A stretch of 64,000 nt of DNA, from contig JAUIKY010000008.1 in the NCBI GenBank assembly GCA_030430535.1, positions 1 to 64,000 of the forward strand, given 5' to 3'. This stretch comes from Bacteroidia bacterium. Its GTDB lineage: Bacteria; Bacteroidota; Bacteroidia; Flavobacteriales; Flavobacteriaceae. This document shows positions 9,448 to 17,198 of the stretch, in pieces. Every line of letters begins with the position of its first letter. Positions within the stretch are counted from its first letter, which is position 1. The position numbers and the translations under genes are program-made. The notes under the pieces are model-generated. The model did not search any database, was not told where the DNA came from, and worked only from the letters and a program-made list of their open reading frames with translations.

Positions 9448-9888
9448 ATGGATGATGATTTATTAGATAGTTTAACAGAAATTGAGGAAATTGAATGTGT
9501 TTTGAATTTATACTCTGAAGCGAAAGAATATCTTGAAAGCTTTGAATGGTGTTTAAATTCAAATAAGGTTTGGTTTGAAAACAAATACAGTTTTTATGAT
9601 AAAATTGGGGTTTTTCTATTTGAAATAGATCCCATAGACAATACTGTGGATGATTTTGTTTGGGTTATTGTTGGGGATTTGCCATCGGTTTATCTTGATA
9701 AAAGCGTTGAGTCAGGAAGAGAAGCAATCGAGATTTATTGTGAGTTAATGGAAGATTGGGTGCAAAATGTTAAGGAGGGTAACTCTACAATTGATTGTTA
9801 TCCAATACCAAATGAACCGACACTTGAAAATGCTGAATTATTAGAATCTCGAATTGAGTTTATAAAAACTAATTTGTTACTGTCTTAA
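9448..9888 (+). CDS. Small acidic protein of unknown function
   Basis: 146 residues, very acidic, no signal peptide or membrane segment. Distinct parts are FEWCLNSNKVWFENKYSFYD, VWVIVGDLPSVYLD and a helix EIYCELMEDWVQNVKEG followed by CYPIPNEPTLENAELLESR. I do not recognise a named family. The combination of acidity, small size and a VGDLP-type strand resembles immunity-type proteins found singly in Bacteroidetes, but no toxin gene is adjacent, so this is only a possibility. It lies between the fabI terminator and a glycosyltransferase gene 21 bases downstream. Confidence 0.6.
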   Translation: MDDDLLDSLTEIEEIECVLNLYSEAKEYLESFEWCLNSNKVWFENKYSFYDKIGVFLFEIDPIDNTVDDFVWVIVGDLPSVYLDKSVESGREAIEIYCELMEDWVQNVKEGNSTIDCYPIPNEPTLENAELLESRIEFIKTNLLLS

Positions 9889-9909
9889 AATATCGACTAA
9901 AGGAAAATT

Positions 9910-10911
9910 ATGCAATTACAATTTTCATTCATAATCCCCGTGTATAACCGGCCTGATGAAATTCAGGAATTGTTACAAAGTTTTAGTGCTTTGGAAGGCG
10001 ATGCCGATTTTGAAATTGTAATTGTTGAAGATGGCTCTGAAAAGTCTTCAAAATTAGTAGTTGATAGTTTTTCCGAAACACTGAGTATTTCCTATTTCTA
10101 TAAGGAAAATTCGGGACCGGGCGATTCCAGAAACTTCGGTATGCAACACGCCAAAGGCAATTATTTTATCATTTTGGATTCCGATTGTATTTTGCCCAAG
10201 CAGTATTTAAACGAAGTTAAAAAAAGCTTGCAAACCGATTATGTAGATTGCTTCGGCGGGCCTGATGCGGCGCACCCATCGTTTACCAATTTGCAAAAGG
10301 CCATTAATTTTTCCATGACCTCGTTTATTACCACGGGCGGTATTCGCGGTAGTAAAAATAGCGTGGATAAATTCCAACCGAGAAGTTTCAATATGGGGCT
10401 TTCAAAAAAGGCATTCGAAGCCTCTAAAGGGTTTGGGCGCATCCATCCGGGTGAAGACCCCGACCTTTCTATCCGTCTTTGGAATTTAGGGTTTAAAACC
10501 AAACTCATCCCTGAAGCTTATGTGTTCCATAAACGCAGAATTTCGTGGAACACCTTTTACAAGCAGGTACATAAATTCGGTTTAGTTCGGCCTATTTTAA
10601 ACAGTTGGCATCCATCAACAAAAAAACTGACGTATTGGTTTCCGTTGTTGTTTAGTGTGGGGTTGGTAGTTTCCGTTTTATTGCTGATTTTTCAAATAGA
10701 TTGGCTCTTTAAATTGTATCTACTATATTTTGTGTTGGCTTTTATATTGGCCTTGTTAAATACAAGTAACCTTGTGGTCGCCATATTGTCTGTGCCTGCT
10801 ATTTTGGTGCAGTTTTTGGGGTACGGTTACGGATTTTTAAAATCGACATGGGCCGTTTCAGTGTTAAAAAAGGACCCTGAAACCCATTTTCCAAAATTAT
10901 TCTTCAAATAG
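9910..10911 (+). CDS. Family 2 glycosyltransferase with C-terminal membrane segments
   Basis: 333 residues. The N-terminal GT-A domain shows FSFIIPVYNRPDEIQELLQS, the nucleotide-sugar binding IVEDGS, the GPGDSRNFGM segment, and the DXD-like LDSDC. HPGEDPDLSIRLW is a second acidic motif. The last 100 residues contain about three hydrophobic helices (WFPLLFSVGLVVSVLLLIF onward), so it should act at the cytoplasmic face of the inner membrane. Only 2 bases separate it from the YbbR gene. The acceptor is unknown. Confidence 0.85.
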   Translation: MQLQFSFIIPVYNRPDEIQELLQSFSALEGDADFEIVIVEDGSEKSSKLVVDSFSETLSISYFYKENSGPGDSRNFGMQHAKGNYFIILDSDCILPKQYLNEVKKSLQTDYVDCFGGPDAAHPSFTNLQKAINFSMTSFITTGGIRGSKNSVDKFQPRSFNMGLSKKAFEASKGFGRIHPGEDPDLSIRLWNLGFKTKLIPEAYVFHKRRISWNTFYKQVHKFGLVRPILNSWHPSTKKLTYWFPLLFSVGLVVSVLLLIFQIDWLFKLYLLYFVLAFILALLNTSNLVVAILSVPAILVQFLGYGYGFLKSTWAVSVLKKDPETHFPKLFFK

Positions 10912-10913
10912 AA

Positions 10914-11873
10914 ATGATAAAAAAAATAAAAAGCAGCATACTGTCGTCTATAAAGAACAAGCGCATCAATGTGTTTTTGCTGTTCTTTCTGTTTGCTTTT
11001 ATTATTTTAATTTTCACCAAACTTTCAAAAGAATACACCAAAACCCTCGCGTTGGATATTGAAAAGGTAAATGTACCGCAGGAATACATTATTTTAAATG
11101 ATTCCTCAAAAATCAATATTACCTTAAAAACCCATGGTTTTAGGTGGTTGAAATACGCTGTGGCCCGACCTAAAATTCAAATCGATTTTAGCCAAGATGT
11201 GTATAAAAAGGGAGCTATTTTCGAGTGGAGCAAAAGCAAGGCATTTTTAAATAACACTCAGTTTGATAAACAAGTGGAACTGCTGAGTATGAGCCCCGAT
11301 ACCCTAAGATTTCGGTACGGCGTAAACCTTATAAAAAAAGTACCAGTAAAAATCAATTCAGACCTTACATATAGTTTGGGTTACGATATTTCGGGAAAAA
11401 TAAAGGCAGAGCCCGATTCAGTAACGGTGGTTGGCCCTAACGTTTTGGTTTCAAAAATTGAGTTTTTGGAAACTGAAAAATTGAGTTTGACTGACGTACG
11501 TTCCGATTTAAATAAAAAGATAAAACTAAAACTACCGGACAATCAGGGCGATTTACAATTTTCAAAGAAAGAAGTGATATTAAAAGCACAAGTTGAAAAA
11601 TTTACCGAAGGCACTTTAAAAGTACCCGTAACGGTAGTTAATGTCCCCGCAGGTGTGGTTTTAAAATACTTCCCGAAAACGGTAAGTGTGTCGTATTACG
11701 TGAGTTTGGGCAATTTTACTTCGGTTACCGAAAAAGATTTTAAAGTGGTTTGCGACTATGCTAAAACCAGTGAAAACCAATCGTTTTTAATACCCGAATT
11801 GACGGCTTGGCCAAAAACAGTAAAGAGTGCCAAGGTGAATCAGCAACATGTAGAATTCATAATTATAAAATAA
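10914..11873 (+). CDS. YbbR-like (CdaR-type) membrane protein
   Basis: 319 residues. One N-terminal transmembrane helix (about residues 15-37, RINVFLLFFLFAFIILIF) precedes extracytoplasmic YbbR-like beta repeats; PDSVTVVGPNVLVSKIEFLE and FPKTVSVSYYV are repeat units. In Firmicutes such proteins regulate diadenylate cyclase; in Bacteroidetes the role is not established. The stop TAA overlaps the coaE start ATG by one base, so translation is probably coupled. Confidence 0.8.
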   Translation: MIKKIKSSILSSIKNKRINVFLLFFLFAFIILIFTKLSKEYTKTLALDIEKVNVPQEYIILNDSSKINITLKTHGFRWLKYAVARPKIQIDFSQDVYKKGAIFEWSKSKAFLNNTQFDKQVELLSMSPDTLRFRYGVNLIKKVPVKINSDLTYSLGYDISGKIKAEPDSVTVVGPNVLVSKIEFLETEKLSLTDVRSDLNKKIKLKLPDNQGDLQFSKKEVILKAQVEKFTEGTLKVPVTVVNVPAGVVLKYFPKTVSVSYYVSLGNFTSVTEKDFKVVCDYAKTSENQSFLIPELTAWPKTVKSAKVNQQHVEFIIIK

Positions 11874-12454
11874 TGATAGTAGGGCTTACAGGAGGCATTG
11901 GCAGCGGAAAAACAACGGTAGCAAAGGAGTTCGAAAAATTAGGGGTGCCCATTTACATCGCAGATGAGGAAGCCAAAAAACTTATGAACCGGTCGCCGGT
12001 TATCCGTCGCGAACTCACCCATTTATTTGGCAAGGATGCTTATGTTGACGGCGAACTCAACCGACCCTTCATCGCTAATATTATTTTTAACGATAAATCG
12101 TTTTTGGAGAAAATGAACGCCATTGTGCACCCCAGGGTTGGCAAGCATTTCAATAAATGGATTTTTAAGCAAAATGCGCCTTATGTGATTAAAGAAGTGG
12201 CCATTCTATTCGAAAATGGAGGAGACCAAGCTTGCGATTACATCATCACCGTGGTGGCGCCAAAAGCCGTTCGGATTAAACGATTACTAGAACGCGACAA
12301 TACTTCAAAGGAAAAAATAGAGGCCATAATGAAAAACCAGTGGAGCGACGAGGAAAAAGCCAAGCGTTCGCACTTTGTTATCAATAATGTAAATTTGGAT
12401 GACACCAAGGCTCAGGTTTTACAAATTCACCAAGAAATTCTTAAAAAATCTTAA
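11873..12454 (+). CDS. coaE: Dephospho-CoA kinase
   Basis: 194 residues from the ATG at 11873, which overlaps the YbbR stop by one base; an upstream in-frame ATG at 11807 would lie inside the YbbR gene and puts 22 unrelated residues before the family start. The protein begins MIVGLTGGIGSGKTT (P-loop, residues 7-15). YIADEEAKKLM is the substrate-binding helix and IVHPRV is a family motif. It phosphorylates dephospho-CoA in the last step of coenzyme A synthesis. Length is normal. Confidence 0.94.
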   Translation: MIVGLTGGIGSGKTTVAKEFEKLGVPIYIADEEAKKLMNRSPVIRRELTHLFGKDAYVDGELNRPFIANIIFNDKSFLEKMNAIVHPRVGKHFNKWIFKQNAPYVIKEVAILFENGGDQACDYIITVVAPKAVRIKRLLERDNTSKEKIEAIMKNQWSDEEKAKRSHFVINNVNLDDTKAQVLQIHQEILKKS

Positions 12455-12463
12455 ATTTTAACA

Positions 12464-12520
12464 TTTTTGTTAACGTTAGGTTAAAAGCCCTATGTCCTAA
12501 ATGTTAAAATGTTAATTTTG
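12464..12520 (+). promoter_or_regulatory. Predicted control region of the histidine kinase gene
   Basis: Contains the palindrome TTAACATTTTTGTTAA near 12459-12474, two directly repeated ATGTTAA words at about 12501-12516, and a TAATTTTG (-7 type) at 12513-12520. The last ends only 4 bases before the start codon, so a transcript from it would be almost leaderless. Repeats of this kind could bind the partner response regulator; this is inference. Confidence 0.35.
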
Positions 12521-12524
12521 GGTG

Positions 12525-14093
12525 ATGAGCAAAAAATTATTTGTCCTGTTGATAATACTGATGAGCCTGTCGCTTATAGGTATTATTTCCATTCAAGCTT
12601 ATTATATCAACGATTCGGTACAGAACGAAAAGGAGCGTTTTAAATCGAATGTGGTTACGGTACTCAACAACGTATCGAACACCATCGAAGAGAACGAGTT
12701 CGAGAAGTACTTTTCAGAATATTTAAGTTTGGATAAGGAAAAGAAAGCGGATGAAGATGCCGTTTCGCAGCTATTAATTTATCGAAAAAACAACAGCACC
12801 AAAGAAACACTCATCTATAGAAGTAACGTTTTAGAAGAGAACTATAAACTGTCTTCGTCGCTCTTTGACATTGGTTTAGATAGCCTCGACATCACTAACA
12901 TTATTGGCAATTCCAGTACCGAAATTTATAAGGATTTGGAATCGACCGACAAAGATTTAAAGAGTCCCATTTCAAAAATTATTAGAAGTGGAACGATTGA
13001 TGAAGCCCAAAAACTCACCTTTAAAAAGAACTTTAAGGAAGTATTTAAAAGAAAGCCGGTACATAAACGGGTTTCAGAAAGTGAGGTAAGAACATTGCTT
13101 TCCGAAAGGTTTAAAAAATACGGCATCAATATCGATTTTGAGTTTGCCATTTACGGTAACGATTTGGCCACTAAAGTGAGAAGTGAAAATTTTGAATACG
13201 AAGCCAATTCCACTTTTGGGGTTCCTATTTTTTACGACGAAAATAACCGAAGCCTGTACCGACTTTTAGTAAATTTTCCAGACGATAGAAAATTTATTTT
13301 ATCGACGGTAATTGGTATGGTGTTATTGTCGATAGTGTTTACTTCGGTTATTATTTTGGCCTACGGAAGCGCCTTGATGCAGTTGGTGAAACAGCGAAAA
13401 ATATCGGAAATAAAAACCGATTTCATCAATAACATGACGCACGAGTTTAAAACCCCGATTGCGACCATTAATTTAGCTTTGGATGCCATCCGGAACCCGA
13501 AGGTTATTGAAGATAAAGACAAGGTGATGCGCTACCTTTCCATGATTAAGGAAGAAAACAAGCGCATGCACGCCCAGGTTGAAAATGTATTGCGCATATC
13601 TAAACTAGAAAAAAACGAACTGAACATTAGTAAAGACCGTGTAGATCTGCACGATTTGGTTGAAGATGCCCTAACTCATGTAGAACTTATTGTTGAAGAC
13701 CGCCAAGGCTATATAAAAACCTTTTTGGATGCCGAGCAATCTTCGGTTTTGGCCAACGAAACCCACTTTACCAATGTGATAGTGAACATGCTGGACAATG
13801 CCATTAAGTATTCTCCAGATGCCCCAAAAATAGAGGTCTATACCGAAAATGTTGGGAACAATATTCTGTTAAAGGTAAAAGACCATGGTAGCGGTATGAG
13901 CAAAGCGGCTGCCAAACGGGTGTTCGAAAAATTTTATAGAGAACACACCGGAAACATCCATAACGTAAAAGGCCACGGTTTAGGTTTGGCTTACGTAAAA
14001 CGGATTGTTGAAGACCACCAAGGTCACGTATCAGTAGAAAGTGAAAAAGACAAAGGAAGCACCTTTATAATCAAGCTTCCGTTAATATCGTAA
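12525..14093 (+). CDS. Sensor histidine kinase (RprX-like)
   Basis: 522 residues from the ATG at 12525 (a GTG lies one codon earlier). Two membrane helices (about 4-26 and 260-285) flank a roughly 230-residue extracytoplasmic sensor region without a recognised domain. The cytoplasmic part has the H-box NNMTHEFKTPIATINLAL with phosphorylated H306, the N-box VIVNMLDNAIKYSP, KDHGSGMS and GHGLGLAYVKRI of the HATPase domain. The response regulator follows after 3 bases. The pair resembles RprX/RprY of Bacteroides and Flavobacteria. Confidence 0.92.
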   Translation: MSKKLFVLLIILMSLSLIGIISIQAYYINDSVQNEKERFKSNVVTVLNNVSNTIEENEFEKYFSEYLSLDKEKKADEDAVSQLLIYRKNNSTKETLIYRSNVLEENYKLSSSLFDIGLDSLDITNIIGNSSTEIYKDLESTDKDLKSPISKIIRSGTIDEAQKLTFKKNFKEVFKRKPVHKRVSESEVRTLLSERFKKYGINIDFEFAIYGNDLATKVRSENFEYEANSTFGVPIFYDENNRSLYRLLVNFPDDRKFILSTVIGMVLLSIVFTSVIILAYGSALMQLVKQRKISEIKTDFINNMTHEFKTPIATINLALDAIRNPKVIEDKDKVMRYLSMIKEENKRMHAQVENVLRISKLEKNELNISKDRVDLHDLVEDALTHVELIVEDRQGYIKTFLDAEQSSVLANETHFTNVIVNMLDNAIKYSPDAPKIEVYTENVGNNILLKVKDHGSGMSKAAAKRVFEKFYREHTGNIHNVKGHGLGLAYVKRIVEDHQGHVSVESEKDKGSTFIIKLPLIS

Positions 14094-14096
14094 ACT

Positions 14097-14801
14097 ATGG
14101 AAGAGCTTAAAAAAAGAATATTATTAGTTGAGGACGACCCCAATTTCGGAACCGTGCTTAAAGATTATTTAATGATGAACGATTACGAAGTTACCCATGC
14201 CAAAAACGGTATGGAAGGCTTCGAAAAGTTTAAAAAAGACGACTTCGATTTGTGCATTCTCGATGTGATGATGCCTTATAAAGACGGCTTTACCCTAGCC
14301 AAGGAAATTCGTGAAAAAAACAGCGATGTACCCATTATATTTTTAACCGCCAAAACCATGAAGGAAGACGTGTTAAAAGGCTATAAAGTGGGGGCTGACG
14401 ATTATTTAAATAAACCATTTGACAGCGAAGTGCTGCTCATGAAAATAAAGGCCATTATTCAACGTAAGGCTACCGAAACCATTTCAGACAGCAAGCAGTT
14501 TGAGTTTAAAATTGGAAAGTTCGATTTAAATTCCAAACTACGGTTCTTGCGTTTTAACGGCGGTGAGCCTGTAAAATTATCGCCAAAGGAAAACGAATTG
14601 TTACGTTTGTTGGCATTGCACGAAAACGATTTAATGCCCCGCGAATTGGCACTTACCAAAATATGGCGCGACGATAACTATTTTACCTCGCGTAGTATGG
14701 ACGTTTACATAGCCAAATTGCGTAAATACCTGAAACCAGACCCAAAAGTGGAAATCCTGAACATTCACGGCGAAGGCTTTAGATTGGTGGTTAACGAATA
14801 A
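14097..14801 (+). CDS. OmpR-family response regulator (RprY-like)
   Basis: 234 residues. Receiver domain (7-120) with acidic pocket E12-D13-D14, phosphoacceptor D56 in CILDVMMP, T84 and K106 in LNKPF. A winged-helix DNA-binding domain occupies about 138-234 and includes LSPKENELLRLLALHEND and SMDVYIAKLRKYLK. It is the partner of the kinase directly upstream. Its last 79 codons plus its terminator are present a second time at 15760-16050, with identical protein sequence and seven synonymous base differences. Confidence 0.94.
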   Translation: MEELKKRILLVEDDPNFGTVLKDYLMMNDYEVTHAKNGMEGFEKFKKDDFDLCILDVMMPYKDGFTLAKEIREKNSDVPIIFLTAKTMKEDVLKGYKVGADDYLNKPFDSEVLLMKIKAIIQRKATETISDSKQFEFKIGKFDLNSKLRFLRFNGGEPVKLSPKENELLRLLALHENDLMPRELALTKIWRDDNYFTSRSMDVYIAKLRKYLKPDPKVEILNIHGEGFRLVVNE

Positions 14802-14823
14802 AACCCATTTGTTTTGAATATTG

Positions 14824-14852
14824 AAAAATCCAGCCAAAAGCTGGATTTTTTT
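14824..14852 (+). terminator. Rho-independent terminator after the response regulator (copy 1)
   Basis: Stem AAAAATCCAGC / GCTGGATTTTT with loop CAAAA and a T run. The copy at 16022-16050 has the same stem with the loop replaced by its reverse complement TTTTG. Confidence 0.9.
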
Positions 14853-14912
14853 ATGTTTTTTTTGCTTGAAAATAGTAAAAGGCACTCACTAGTTGGCAAC
14901 CGGTTTTTTTTA

Positions 14913-15269
14913 TTAATAATCTTGAACTAACACTTCAGTTGGAATGTGAAGAGTTGAATTCAGTTTTCTTATCATTCCTAAAGTCAGTTTACGTTTTTTG
15001 CTTAAAATTTCGCTAACTCTACTTTTAAATCCAACAACTTCGGCTAAATCCTTTTGTTTCATTCCCATTTGTTCCATTCGGAATTTGATTGCCTCAATTG
15101 GGTCAGGCATTCCAATTGGAAAGTTCTCATTTTCATATTTGTCAATTAAGATTGAAAGTATTTCCAATTCATCTCCCTCGTCAGTTCCTTTTTTTGCATC
15201 AAAAATCTCTTCAAGTCTGTTTAGGGCGTTTTGATAGTCTTTTTCGTTTCTTATTGGTGTTATTTTCAT
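14913..15269 (-). CDS. higA: HigA-type antitoxin with helix-turn-helix
   Basis: 118 residues. An N-terminal helical part (DYQNALNRLEEIFDAKKG) is followed by PIEAIKFRMEQMGMKQKDLA and VGFKSRVSEILSKKRKLTL, a Cro/C1-type helix-turn-helix in the second half. The start is 2 bases after the stop of the toxin gene, and toxin-first order is the rule for higBA. It should neutralise HigB and repress the operon through the palindrome at 15600. The module lies inside a duplicated-flank structure (14561-17219), which marks it as accessory DNA. Confidence 0.88.
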   Translation of the reverse strand: MKITPIRNEKDYQNALNRLEEIFDAKKGTDEGDELEILSILIDKYENENFPIGMPDPIEAIKFRMEQMGMKQKDLAEVVGFKSRVSEILSKKRKLTLGMIRKLNSTLHIPTEVLVQDY

Positions 15270-15271
15270 AA

Positions 15272-15565
15272 TCAGATATTATTTGCGTCTATTTTATCAT
15301 ATTCTGCGTGAGTTCCAATGAATCTTATCCAGCATATTTGATATTCAAAGTTGAATTTTACAACTAAACGGTAGTTATTACCTTTAATATTATAAACAAT
15401 CCTGTTATCTATTAAAATACTTGCACTTGGATAATCGTTTTTTAATTCATTAATATTTTTCCATTCGGATTTTTCAGTCTCTCTAAACCAAGATTTTAAT
15501 TGTTCTTCGCAGTCTGCGTGTTTTTCCCAAAAATCTCGTAAAGTTCGTTTAGCTATTACTCTCAC
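15272..15565 (-). CDS. higB: HigB-type mRNA interferase toxin
   Basis: 97 residues, basic, RelE/HigB fold. Features are RTLRDFWEKHADCEEQLKSW, NNYRLVVKFNFEYQICWIRF and the C-terminal GTHAEYDKID, which is typical of the HigB toxin family that cuts mRNA on the ribosome. The start is a GTG (complement of 15563-15565); the nearby ATG is followed at once by TGA and cannot be used. It is followed by the antitoxin gene after 2 bases. All core motifs look intact, so the module is probably functional. Confidence 0.88.
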   Translation of the reverse strand: MRVIAKRTLRDFWEKHADCEEQLKSWFRETEKSEWKNINELKNDYPSASILIDNRIVYNIKGNNYRLVVKFNFEYQICWIRFIGTHAEYDKIDANNI

Positions 15566-15582
15566 ATTGTATTTATTTGTCG

Positions 15583-15614
15583 CAAATATAACAAATAAGT
15601 TACCAAAATGGTAA
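15583..15614 (-). promoter_or_regulatory. Predicted promoter and operator of higBA
   Basis: On the minus strand, TATATTTG (complement of 15583-15590) is a perfect -7 element 18 bases before the higB GTG. Just upstream, TTACCAAAATGGTAA at 15600-15614 is a perfect palindrome with 6-base arms. It is well placed for HigA to repress transcription. Confidence 0.5.
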
Positions 15615-15674
15615 TAATTTTTTTTCAGCTTTTTGATTGCTTTAATGATATGCGTCGTTTCAATACTGAAACAA

Positions 15675-15692
15675 TCCCGATAGTTATCGGGA
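15675..15692. repeat. Perfect palindrome TCCCGATAGTTATCGGGA
   Basis: 8-base arms with a 2-base centre. A degenerate copy with the same preceding gaaacaa word lies at 8317-8340. It sits just upstream of the junction block at 15701, between the higBA promoter and the duplicated flank. Confidence 0.65.
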
Positions 15693-15700
15693 CAGCAGAG

Positions 15701-15759
15701 TTAAATGAAGGTAGTTGAGATTTTTTACAAAGTCAAGTTTAAAACTTCTCAAAATCATC
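15701..15759. repeat. Second copy of the 3' end of the NTF2-like gene and its downstream bases
   Basis: Matches 17161-17219 at 51 of 59 positions, including a 36-base identical run. On the minus strand it carries the last six codons (DDFEKF, stop) of the gene at 17199, with a GAC/GAT synonymous change. It joins directly, at one shared C, to the response regulator fragment at 15760. Confidence 0.85.
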
Positions 15760-15999
15760 GGTGAGCCTGTAAAATTATCGCCAAAGGAAAACGAATTGTT
15801 ACGTTTGTTGGCATTGCACGAAAACGATTTAATGCCCCGCGAATTGGCACTTACCAAAATATGGCGCGACGACAACTATTTTACCTCGCGTAGTATGGAT
15901 GTGTACATTGCCAAATTGCGTAAATACCTAAAACCAGACCCCAAAGTGGAAATCCTGAACATACACGGCGAAGGCTTTAGATTGGTGGTTAACGAATAA
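15760..15999 (+). pseudogene. 3' fragment of the response regulator gene (duplicate)
   Basis: Encodes 79 residues identical to residues 156-234 of the response regulator at 14097, from GEPVKLSPKE to the stop. Seven base differences are all synonymous. The receiver domain and the first strands of the winged helix are missing. An in-frame ATG at 15715 lies in the unrelated 59-base block upstream, so translation of a 94-residue chimera is conceivable but not expected to give a functional regulator. I call it a gene remnant left by recombination. Confidence 0.85.
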
Positions 16000-16021
16000 A
16001 ACCCATTTGTTTTGAATATTG

Positions 16022-16050
16022 AAAAATCCAGCTTTTGGCTGGATTTTTTT
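16022..16050 (+). terminator. Rho-independent terminator (copy 2)
   Basis: Same stem as at 14824-14852, loop TTTTG instead of CAAAA. Part of the duplicated response regulator tail. Confidence 0.88.
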
Positions 16051-16141
16051 TATGGGGTTTATTTAGGGAATTAAGCATGGTTTTTTTATTTAAAACCACT
16101 CGTTTTAAATGAGTGCTAGCTTGGGTCAGCTTGGGGTAATG

Positions 16142-17113
16142 CTATTCCGCTAATTTGGTTCTTACTATCTTCCATTTCCCATATTGGTATTCTAAAATCA
16201 GTATTTGTTTCCATCTCCTTGATGTGTGCAAAGGGTCTCTTGCATAATAATCAGCATATACAACCGCTTGGTCATCAAAAGCATTTTCAAGCCTTATTTC
16301 ATAAATATTTACATAATCAATCCCGCCATAGGCATCGGTGGATGAAAACCATTTATAGCCACCATTTTTATTCCAGCTTGGATTATTGGTCAATGAAAAA
16401 GCACTATAAAATTCTTTATTTCCTAAATGTTTTAAAAAACTCTTAACGACTGAAGTCGGACCGACTTCTTGGCTGTTTTCGATGATTTTTTTACTAGATA
16501 TGAGACTATTACTTAGAAACCCTATGTAAAATCCGTCCTCAACTTCTACAATTATTTTTGTCCAAGAACTATATGTTGAATTGTCAATTATTCTGATTTT
16601 ATCATTTCGTTTAATAGTTGTTAGCACATTGGTAATAGTTGTTGGGCCTAATCTCAAATTAGCTTTTCTTGCCGAAACGTATTTACTTGGTAAAGCGTAA
16701 ATTTTAGAAATGTCTATATCAAAAATTTCATTTACAGTAGTGGTTTTTGAAGTAGGGTGATTGGTGCTATAATCTCTCGCTTTATTATTCGAATAGTCCG
16801 TATTCGATGACGTACTATTTATTCTTTTGTAATTCGAATTAGAGTACGTGGTATTTGAATATGTACTCGGTGTATGAGTAGATGATGTATTACTGTCTGG
16901 TTTTATATATCCAGGTTGTCCTGTATAAGGATTTATATTGCCACGAGTTGAGAAATTATCTCTATTGGTGTTATTTGGAGCAGTTCTGTAATGTGGTTTT
17001 ACGTATGTTCCATTGCTTCTGTAATATCCGCTTACATAAACATGATTTGGATTTGTTTGTGCAAATGAGAATAAGAATAAAAAGAAGAATAAAATTGTAA
17101 ATACCTGCTTCAT
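16142..17113 (-). CDS. Secreted SH3-domain protein with Ser/Thr/Asn-rich linker
   Basis: 323 residues with a signal peptide (MKQVFTILFFFLFLFSFAQT). Residues 25-70 carry the motif GYYRSNGTYVKPHYRTAPNN followed by NPYTGQPGY, seen in many small secreted bacterial proteins. A low-complexity linker rich in S, T, N and Y spans about 70-125. An SH3b-like domain lies at about 143-205 (SARKANLRLGPTTITNVLTT, then WTKIIVEVEDGFYIGFL), and the C-terminal domain resembles NTF2-like folds (KSFLKHLGNKEFYSAFSLT). Possibly a cell-wall-associated protein. It is the cargo of the second segment between the duplicated flanks, convergent with the response regulator remnant. Confidence 0.7.
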   Translation of the reverse strand: MKQVFTILFFFLFLFSFAQTNPNHVYVSGYYRSNGTYVKPHYRTAPNNTNRDNFSTRGNINPYTGQPGYIKPDSNTSSTHTPSTYSNTTYSNSNYKRINSTSSNTDYSNNKARDYSTNHPTSKTTTVNEIFDIDISKIYALPSKYVSARKANLRLGPTTITNVLTTIKRNDKIRIIDNSTYSSWTKIIVEVEDGFYIGFLSNSLISSKKIIENSQEVGPTSVVKSFLKHLGNKEFYSAFSLTNNPSWNKNGGYKWFSSTDAYGGIDYVNIYEIRLENAFDDQAVVYADYYARDPLHTSRRWKQILILEYQYGKWKIVRTKLAE

Positions 17114-17198
17114 AGTATTATTTGGTTTTTCGCATTATATAACTTCAAGTATATGAATCATATAACGAAGATAGCCGAAATTTTTTACAAAGTCAAGT

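Noticed and set aside
15715-15999. 94-codon frame as a stand-alone DNA-binding protein
   Set aside because: Start and first 15 codons lie in the unrelated NTF2-gene flank; the rest is a truncated regulator tail. Treated as a remnant, though translation is not excluded.
14853-16141. Insertion sequence or integron explanation for the HigBA segment
   Set aside because: No transposase or integrase, no terminal inverted repeats and no attC-like site; the ends are gene fragments.
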